Position numbers and translations under genes: made by a program. This document shows positions 5,852 to 11,017 of a stretch of 11,017 bases of DNA, in pieces; position 1 is the first letter of the stretch, and every line of letters begins with the position of its first letter. Below the pieces are notes generated by a model, which searched no databases, was not told where the DNA came from, and saw nothing but the letters and a program-made list of their open reading frames with translations. The stretch covers positions 1 through 11,017 of the forward strand of contig JAFGPH010000138.1 in assembly GCA_016926135.1 (NCBI GenBank), written 5' to 3'. Origin of the DNA: Deltaproteobacteria bacterium (GTDB taxonomy: Bacteria > Desulfobacterota > DSM-4660 > Desulfatiglandales > HGW-15).

Positions 5852-6781
5852 ATGGTCAAGGGCGCGTGGGTTTTTACGGTCTTCCTGTCTTTCTTTCTCT
5901 CCTGCGGCGACCGGCCATGGCCCGAGGCGGCCGAACGCGACCCTGGCACAAAGGGTATCCGGGAGTCCATCCTGGCCGGCACATGGTATCCGGGAAACGG
6001 GAACGAACTGCGGCGGACCATCCAGGGATATCTTTCCCGGGTCAAGGCACCCAGGCCTGAAGGGGATCTGCGGGGCATCATCGTGCCCCATGCAGGATAC
6101 ATGTACTCCGGACAGGTGGCGGCCCATGCCTACCATCTCCTTCAGGGAGCGGGGTTCACCCGGATGGTCCTGATCGGCCCGAGTCACAGGCACAGGTTCA
6201 GAGGGGTCTCGGCAGACCTTCACCAGGGCTACAGGACGCCTCTGGGCACGATTCCCGTGGACCTGGACTTTGCCCGAAAACTCCTCCATGCGGAGGGCGC
6301 CCGCGTGCGGTCCGTGCCGGAGGCCCACAGCCGTGAACACTCCCTGGAGATCCAGGTCCCTTTCCTCCAGGTGGTGCTGAAGGATTTCCATATCGTCCCC
6401 CTTGTCATGGGGGAACAGGACTTCGAGACCTGCTCCGCACTGGCCGCAGTCCTGGGTCGCCTCCTTCAGGGGGACACGAAGACCCTGCTCCTGGCCAGTA
6501 CGGACCTCTCCCATTTCCACGGGGACACCGAGGCCAAGAACCTGGACCTGGAGTTCATCCGGAATGTTCGGGAGTATGATCCACAGGGACTAGCCGACTC
6601 CCTGTTCAAAGGGGCCTGCGAGGCCTGCGGGGGAGGTCCGACCATTGCGACCATGATCGCCGCCCGTGCCCTCGGCGCCGACCGGGCGGAGATCCTCCAG
6701 TATGCCACGTCCGGTGGCGTCACCGGGAATCGGACCGAGGTGGTGGGATATCTGTCGGCAGCCCTGATGAAGGGAAAGTGA
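5852..6781 (+). CDS. MEMO-family protein (AmmeMemoRadiSam protein B-like), exported
   Basis: Belongs to the MEMO1/extradiol-dioxygenase-like family, called AmmeMemoRadiSam system protein B in bacteria; its enzymatic role is unresolved. Counting from the ATG at 5852, the 309-residue product has PHAGYMYSG (79-87), GPSHRHRF (109-116), EHSLEIQVPFL (162-172), STDLSHFH (216-223), ACGGGPTIA (258-266) and YATSGGVTGNRTEVVGY (284-300). These cover the His and Cys positions that form the metal-like site in the family. An N-terminal hydrophobic stretch ends in FLSCGD (15-20), suggesting export and perhaps lipid attachment at Cys18, which is unusual for a family generally regarded as cytoplasmic. A start at 5822 is possible, but GGAGG lies 5 nt before 5852. 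The AMMECR1 and radical-SAM partners are absent. The stop overlaps or abuts the next gene. Confidence 0.87.
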   Translation: MVKGAWVFTVFLSFFLSCGDRPWPEAAERDPGTKGIRESILAGTWYPGNGNELRRTIQGYLSRVKAPRPEGDLRGIIVPHAGYMYSGQVAAHAYHLLQGAGFTRMVLIGPSHRHRFRGVSADLHQGYRTPLGTIPVDLDFARKLLHAEGARVRSVPEAHSREHSLEIQVPFLQVVLKDFHIVPLVMGEQDFETCSALAAVLGRLLQGDTKTLLLASTDLSHFHGDTEAKNLDLEFIRNVREYDPQGLADSLFKGACEACGGGPTIATMIAARALGADRAEILQYATSGGVTGNRTEVVGYLSAALMKGK

Positions 6782-6792
6782 CGGAGGAAGAC

Positions 6793-8658
6793 ATGGAGAA
6801 ACAGTACCCCGAGAAATTCCAGTCTGAGGAGAGAATCTTCAGCAAGATCCACCGGGGGGACAGGATCTTCATTGGAACAGGGTGCGGAGAGCCCCAGTAT
6901 CTCGTGAAGGCGCTCATCGAGTATGTCTCCTCCCATCCAAAGGCGGTTCTGGACGCAGAGGTCTTTCACGTCTGGAGCCTGGGGGTCGCGCCTTACGCGG
7001 ACGAGAAATTCGTGGACAACTTCAGGCACAACTCCTTCTTTATCGGGACGAACACGCGTAATCCCGTGAACGAAGGTCTTGCCGACTACACGCCCATCGC
7101 CCTCTCGGCGGTGCCGGATCTCTTCCGGAGAAAGGTCGTGCCCGTGGATGTGGCCCTCGTCCAGACCTCTCCGCCGGATCAGAACGGGTACATGAGCCTG
7201 GGGGTCAGCGTGGACATCACCAAGGCCGCGGTCGAAAACGCCTCCCTGGTCATTGCCCAGGTCAACACCCGTATGCCGAGGGTCCACGGAGAGACCTTCG
7301 TGAACATCAGGGACGTGGATTATGTGATCCCCCATGACGAGCCCCTGCTGGAATACGAAAGGGCACTGCCGGATGAACTGGCCCAGCGCATCGGCAGGCA
7401 CGTGGCACGCATCGTGGAGGACGGGGATACCATCCAGGTAGGCTACGGCAGCATTCCCAATGCCATCCTGGCCAACCTAAAGGGGAAGAAGCACCTGGGG
7501 GTCCACACCGAGCTGCTCACGGACGGCATGGTGGAACTCATGAAGTCGGGTGTTGCGGACAACAGCAACAAGAGCATCAACCGGGGAAAGACGGTGGCCA
7601 CCTTCTGCATGGGCAGGAAGTCCACCTATGAGTACATCGACGACAACCCGGGCGTCGAATTCAGGTCCGTGGATTACACCAACAATCCCCTGGTCATTGC
7701 CCAACATATGCGCATGGTCGCCATCAACAGCTGTCTCCAGATCGACCTCACGGGTCAGGCCACGGCCGAGTCCATCGGCAAGAGGTTCTACAGCGGGGTC
7801 GGGGGCCAGACCGATTTCATGCGGGGCACGGTCCTCTCACCCGGAGGAAAGACCATCCTGGTCATCCTCTCCACAGCCAAGGGGGGGGAGGTGTCCAGAA
7901 TCGTCCCCTTCCTCTACGAGGGTGCGGGGGTCACCCTGGGCCGCAGCGACGTCCACTATGTGGTCTCCGAATACGGCATTGCCTACCTCCACGGGAAGAG
8001 CATCCGGGAACGGGCCATGGAATTGATCGCCATAGCCCATCCCAAGTTCAGACCCTGGCTCATCGAGGAGGCCAAGCGGCAGAACCTGATCTACAGGGAT
8101 CAGAAATTCATCCCCGGCGACAAGGGGGAATACCCGGAACAATATGAGACCTACAGAACCACCAAAGAGGGGACGGAGATCTTTCTGCGACCCCTCAGGA
8201 TCAGTGACGAGCCCTTGCTGAAAAATTTCTTCTACGATTTGTCGGACAAGAGCATGTACCGGCGGTTCATCTCACCCAAGAAGGGAATGCCCCACCAGGA
8301 ATTGCAGGACTACGTGGTCATCGATTACTCCAAAGGCATGGCCATCGTCGCCACCATCCCGAAGGAAGGCCGGGAGAGGGTGGTGGGTTTGGCCCAGTAC
8401 GGCATCAGCCAGGAAACACACATGGCCGAGGTGGCCTTTATCGTGGCCGACGACTTCCAGAACAAGGGGGTCGGCAGCGAGCTGCTTGCCTACATGACCT
8501 ACCTGGCCAAGAAACAGGGCCTCCTGGGTTTCACGGCAGAGGTGCTCATGGAGAACAGGCCCATGCTCCACGTCTTTAACAAGATGGGATTCGACATGCA
8601 GAGAAGCGGGGAGGGCGGGGTCTATGAACTGAGGATGCTCTTCAAGGAAACGCACTGA
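6793..8658 (+). CDS. Acetyl-CoA hydrolase/CoA-transferase fused to GNAT domain
   Basis: A two-domain protein of 621 residues from the ATG at 6793. Residues 1 to about 440 are an acetyl-CoA hydrolase/4-hydroxybutyrate CoA-transferase family domain, with GYGSIPNAI (218-226), VHTELLTDG (237-245, Glu240 the likely catalytic residue that forms the CoA thioester), GVGGQTDF (335-342) and VSEYGIAYLHGKS (391-403). Residues about 463-617 are a GNAT acyltransferase domain (IFLRPLRISDE, then the acetyl-CoA loop QNKGVGSELL, 556-565). The first domain probably moves CoA between acetyl-CoA and a short carboxylate, or hydrolyses it; the second may acetylate a protein or use the same acyl-CoA. A GTG start at 6778 would overlap the MEMO gene, but the GGAGGA site at 6782-6787 fits the ATG at 6793. 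It is co-transcribed with the MEMO gene. Confidence 0.92.
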   Translation: MEKQYPEKFQSEERIFSKIHRGDRIFIGTGCGEPQYLVKALIEYVSSHPKAVLDAEVFHVWSLGVAPYADEKFVDNFRHNSFFIGTNTRNPVNEGLADYTPIALSAVPDLFRRKVVPVDVALVQTSPPDQNGYMSLGVSVDITKAAVENASLVIAQVNTRMPRVHGETFVNIRDVDYVIPHDEPLLEYERALPDELAQRIGRHVARIVEDGDTIQVGYGSIPNAILANLKGKKHLGVHTELLTDGMVELMKSGVADNSNKSINRGKTVATFCMGRKSTYEYIDDNPGVEFRSVDYTNNPLVIAQHMRMVAINSCLQIDLTGQATAESIGKRFYSGVGGQTDFMRGTVLSPGGKTILVILSTAKGGEVSRIVPFLYEGAGVTLGRSDVHYVVSEYGIAYLHGKSIRERAMELIAIAHPKFRPWLIEEAKRQNLIYRDQKFIPGDKGEYPEQYETYRTTKEGTEIFLRPLRISDEPLLKNFFYDLSDKSMYRRFISPKKGMPHQELQDYVVIDYSKGMAIVATIPKEGRERVVGLAQYGISQETHMAEVAFIVADDFQNKGVGSELLAYMTYLAKKQGLLGFTAEVLMENRPMLHVFNKMGFDMQRSGEGGVYELRMLFKETH

Positions 8659-8967
8659 GGAATGCAAGGGAAAGCTCAAAGGTGAAAGGGGTTCTTTGGG
8701 AACACGGTTTTTCGAATGGGTTCCGTCAAGAACCTGACGCCTTCCCATTTCATTGATCCGGAATCCAAGGCCAATCAAAAGACCTAATTACAGGTCCTTA
8801 TCTCATTTCTGCCAGCCCAAACCCCGACCTCCAATCCAGTCCCGCATTTGGCATGATAATTGAAGAACCTAGGGCAGGGTAAATCTCAGCGACAGACACC
8901 CCTGGTTGGCTGGCCATCGGCCCAGTGAAAATGCGGGCAAGGGGCCGGGGGGTCTTGATGGTGAAAC
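8659..8967. other. 309-bp intergenic region before the sigma-54 activator
   Basis: No credible gene. It holds an imperfect hairpin at 8692-8732 (TTCTT/AAGAA and GGAAC/GTTCC around a 16-nt loop, no T tract), a short dyad GACCT/AGGTC at 8781-8796, and the sigma-54-like site listed separately. The hairpin could help end the acetyl-CoA operon transcript; the evidence for that is weak. Confidence 0.5.
8849..8864 (+). promoter_or_regulatory. Sigma-54-like promoter site upstream of the activator gene
   Basis: TGGCATGATAATTGAA matches the sigma-54 pattern TGGCAC-N5-TTGC in spacing (GG, 10 nt, then the -12 element). However, the -12 dinucleotide is GA instead of the nearly invariant GC. It lies about 100 nt before the start of a sigma-54 activator gene, so autoregulation is conceivable. 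The mismatch keeps confidence low. Confidence 0.3.
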
Positions 8968-10761
8968 ATGCAGTCCAATCTCCTGGATTATTCGCCCATC
9001 CCCCAGTTCGTCCTCGGACCGGACCACAGGGTTATCCGCTGGAATCACGCCTGCGAGGCGCTCACAGGATACAAGGCCGGGGATATGATCGGAACGGACT
9101 TCCAGTGGAGACCCTTTTACGAGAGCAAACGGCCGGTGCTGGCCGACCTGGTGCTCGACGGCGACTACGAGGGATTCCTCGATCTCTACGGACTGAAGTC
9201 GGGATCGGAATCCGAACTCCTGCCCCATGCGTGGGAGGCCAGGGACTTTTTCTCAAACCTTGGCGGCAGGCCCAGGCATGTCTCCCTCCTTGCTGCCCCT
9301 GTGCGGGACGTTGAGGGGCATTCGATCGGCGCCCTGGAGACCATCCAGGACATCACCGTTCAGGTTCAATTCGAAAGCGACCTGATGCAGTCGGAGCGGC
9401 GTTACCGGATCCTGGCGGAGCACGTGGCGGACGGCGTAACGGTCGTCCAGGGGAGGAGAATGGTCTTCGTCAACCAGGCCTTTGCCACCCTCCTGGGATA
9501 CGAGGCGCCTGCCGAGCTGATGGAAAAGGATGCAGAGGGATTGATCTGCCCGGAATTCAGGGACCAATTCAGGAAGACCCTCCGGATCCTCGAAGGCGGG
9601 ATCTCCCTGAGGGTCCAATGGTCCTGGCCCTGCAAGACAAGAAAGGGAAACGAGGTCTGGCTGGAAACCTACCAGAACGGGTTTGAATGGGACGGTGGCC
9701 CTGCAGTCCTCATCACCACGCGGGACATCACGGAGAGGATGGTTCAGGAAAGGGCACTCCAGGCCGAGACCGAGCACCTCAAAAATGAGAATAGAAGGTT
9801 GAGATCGTCCATCCAGGAGCGCTACAGATTCGGGGAGATCATCGGAAAGAGCCAGCCCATGCAGGAGGTCTATGAACGGATCCTCCAGTCCGCATCCACC
9901 GACGCCGGGGTCATCATCCATGGGGAGTCCGGCACAGGCAAAGAACTTGTGGCCCAGGCCATCCACAACGAGAGCGCCCGCCGCGGCAGGCCTTTTATGC
10001 CCGTGAACTGCGGCGGAATTCCCGTGACCCTCATGGAAAGCGAGTTCTTCGGGTACAGGCGGGGGGCCTTCACCGGCGCCCATGCGGACAAGCAGGGCTA
10101 CTTCGACCTGGCAAACGGCGGCACCCTATTCCTCGACGAGGTGGCGGAACTGGACCCCGCCATGCAGGCAAAGCTCCTCAGGGCCATCGAGACGCGGGCC
10201 TACATGCCCGTCGGCGGAAGAGAACTGAAAAAGTCCGACTTCCGCATCATTGCAGCCACCCACAAGGATCTCCCTCAATTGCTGGAAATGGGCATCATGA
10301 GGGAAGACTTCTTTTACAGGATCCACATTATCCCCATTTCCGTCCCTCCCCTGAGAGAGAGGAAAGAGGACATCCCCTTGCTCGTGGAGCATTTCCTCCG
10401 GTCTCTCGGAAGGGACGGGGCTGCCCTCCGCATCCCTTCGAGAGTATTGGATCGCCTCATGGAACACGACTGGCCCGGGAACGTGCGGGAACTCCAAAAC
10501 GTGCTGCAACGATACCTTACCGTGAGGGAAGTCCATTTCCCCGCAGGGTCCGGATCGCCTTCGAGACGGCCCGAATTCCCCGATCGTGCATCCGGGCAGG
10601 ACACGGATGGGGAACTCAGGACCTCCATAGACGGCTATGAAAAGAGCCTTATCATGAAAGCCCTCCAGAAAAACCACTGGCACAAGGCAAAGGCAGCCAC
10701 CTCGCTCGGCATTTCCCGCAGGACCCTTTTCAGGAAACTCAGACAGCTTGAGCTGGCCTGA
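8968..10761 (+). CDS. PAS-PAS sigma-54-dependent transcriptional activator
   Basis: A 597-residue NtrC-type enhancer-binding protein without a receiver domain. Two PAS sensor domains occupy about residues 1-132 (FVLGPDHRVIRWNHACEALTGY) and 144-258 (MVFVNQAFATLLGYE; ending TTRDITER). A coiled-coil linker follows at about 258-285. The AAA+ domain is complete, with Walker A GESGTGKE (319-326), the sigma-54 contact loop GAFTGA (366-371), Walker B GGTLFLDE (384-391), REDFFYRIH (445-453) and WPGNVRELQN (502-511). A Fis-type helix-turn-helix closes the protein (about 572-594, AKAATSLGISRRTLFRKLRQ). It should bind enhancer DNA and use ATP to open sigma-54 promoters in response to a signal sensed by PAS. 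A stop codon lies one codon upstream of the ATG, so the start cannot be earlier; its ribosome site (GGTGA) is weak. Its target genes are not evident. Confidence 0.95.
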   Translation: MQSNLLDYSPIPQFVLGPDHRVIRWNHACEALTGYKAGDMIGTDFQWRPFYESKRPVLADLVLDGDYEGFLDLYGLKSGSESELLPHAWEARDFFSNLGGRPRHVSLLAAPVRDVEGHSIGALETIQDITVQVQFESDLMQSERRYRILAEHVADGVTVVQGRRMVFVNQAFATLLGYEAPAELMEKDAEGLICPEFRDQFRKTLRILEGGISLRVQWSWPCKTRKGNEVWLETYQNGFEWDGGPAVLITTRDITERMVQERALQAETEHLKNENRRLRSSIQERYRFGEIIGKSQPMQEVYERILQSASTDAGVIIHGESGTGKELVAQAIHNESARRGRPFMPVNCGGIPVTLMESEFFGYRRGAFTGAHADKQGYFDLANGGTLFLDEVAELDPAMQAKLLRAIETRAYMPVGGRELKKSDFRIIAATHKDLPQLLEMGIMREDFFYRIHIIPISVPPLRERKEDIPLLVEHFLRSLGRDGAALRIPSRVLDRLMEHDWPGNVRELQNVLQRYLTVREVHFPAGSGSPSRRPEFPDRASGQDTDGELRTSIDGYEKSLIMKALQKNHWHKAKAATSLGISRRTLFRKLRQLELA

Positions 10762-10827
10762 GTCATAAATGCCATGACGTATTCTGTAGCCATGAATGAA
10801 ACCATCCACGGTGGAAGGGCCGGCGGC

Positions 10828-10849
10828 GGGTGGTCGTCCAGACCGCAAC
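10828..10849. repeat. 22-nt repeat, copy 2
   Basis: 21 of 22 positions match 4299-4320. Its 3' half, ACCGCAAC (10842-10849), is the exact complement of GTTGCGGT (11001-11008) in the 58-nt repeat downstream. Confidence 0.85.
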
Positions 10850-10959
10850 GGTTTCTCCGATGCGTATAAGACGGGACCCGGATTCTGCATTTTCCACAAG
10901 CAGCCCCAGGCTGCGACACCCGAAACGGGGTACAGCCCTGTCCCTGCAACGGTAGGAAT

Positions 10960-11017
10960 TTCGATACTACGGGGCGGTAACCGGCAGAGGATAAAGATGA
11001 GTTGCGGTCCTGAGAGA
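10960..11017. repeat. 58-nt intergenic repeat, copy 2
   Basis: Matches 4188-4245 at 50 of 58 positions and is cut by the window end while still matching, so the repeat probably extends further. Confidence 0.9.

Larger units (their letters stand above)
10828..11017. ncRNA. Candidate structured RNA element, copy 2 (runs off window)
   Basis: Lies 66 bp after the sigma-54 activator gene. GACCGCAAC (10841-10849) pairs perfectly over 9 bp with GTTGCGGTC (11001-11009), closing 151 nt. CAG (10839-10841) can alternatively pair with CTG (11010-11012), and GGTC (10832-10835) appears set to pair with GACC if the sequence past 11017 continues as in copy 1. Inside are a tight 6-bp hairpin GCAGCC-CCA-GGCTGC (10900-10914) and CCCG-AAA-CGGG (10919-10929), the latter matching a CCCG/CGGG hairpin in copy 1. 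The strand, promoter and full 3' end are unknown. The family could not be assigned. Confidence 0.5.

Noticed and set aside
6778..6792. GTG start of the acetyl-CoA gene overlapping the MEMO stop
   Set aside because: GGAGGA at 6782-6787 fits the ATG at 6793, and the GTG has no ribosome site.
10762..11017. Riboswitch leader for a downstream gene
   Set aside because: No downstream gene is visible, copy 1 is not in a leader for a transport or biosynthesis gene on the plus strand, and no known riboswitch signature such as a B12 box is present.

Overview
The window is a GC-rich stretch of bacterial chromosome. It holds eight protein-coding genes, one of them cut by the window edge, and two copies of an intergenic repeat that looks like a structured RNA. 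The mix (a PAS-PAS sigma-54 activator, two tandem MotB/OmpA-type proteins, an acetyl-CoA hydrolase/transferase fused to a GNAT domain, a MEMO-family protein and a TlpA-type thioredoxin) suggests a free-living anaerobe or facultative anaerobe of the Desulfobacterota (old Deltaproteobacteria). That placement is inferred from gene content and base composition; no phylogenetic marker was compared. No complete or broken transposase, CRISPR array, tRNA or rRNA was seen.

Layout. 1-902 (minus): N-terminal 300 residues of CTP synthase, of a divergent sequence type. 903-1163: divergent promoter region. 1164-2471 (plus): the ribosome-assembly GTPase Der, convergent with and only 3 bp from the next gene. 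2475-3996 (minus): two overlapping genes for MotB-like proteins, the first with a degenerate peptidoglycan-binding motif, and no motA beside them. 3997-4323: an intergenic region filled by repeat copy 1. 4324-5687 (minus): a two-gene operon of a membrane-anchored TlpA-like thioredoxin and an amidohydrolase, with an ATGA stop/start overlap. 5688-5851: a divergent promoter region. 5852-8658 (plus): a MEMO-family exported protein, then the acetyl-CoA hydrolase/transferase-GNAT fusion, tightly coupled. 8659-8967: an intergenic region with a sigma-54-like site. 8968-10761 (plus): a PAS-PAS-AAA+-HTH sigma-54 activator. 10762-11017: repeat copy 2, running off the end of the window.

How the genes fit together. 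Most of the window is ordinary housekeeping or accessory chromosome. CTP synthase and Der are divergent neighbours with separate promoters. The TlpA/amidohydrolase operon and the MEMO/acetyl-CoA operon start back to back from promoters about 20 bp apart. The sigma-54 activator has no obvious target here except possibly its own upstream region.

The most unusual feature is the pair of intergenic elements at about 4060-4320 and 10828-11017. They share a 58-nt block at 50/58 identity and a 22-nt block at 21/22. Each copy can form a long-range stem closing about 150-160 nt, and two adjacent base pairs of that stem differ between copies by compensatory changes. This points to a conserved structured RNA or an RNA-bearing mobile element without an ORF. 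A HEARO/OMEGA-type RNA is one testable idea, but I could not identify the family.
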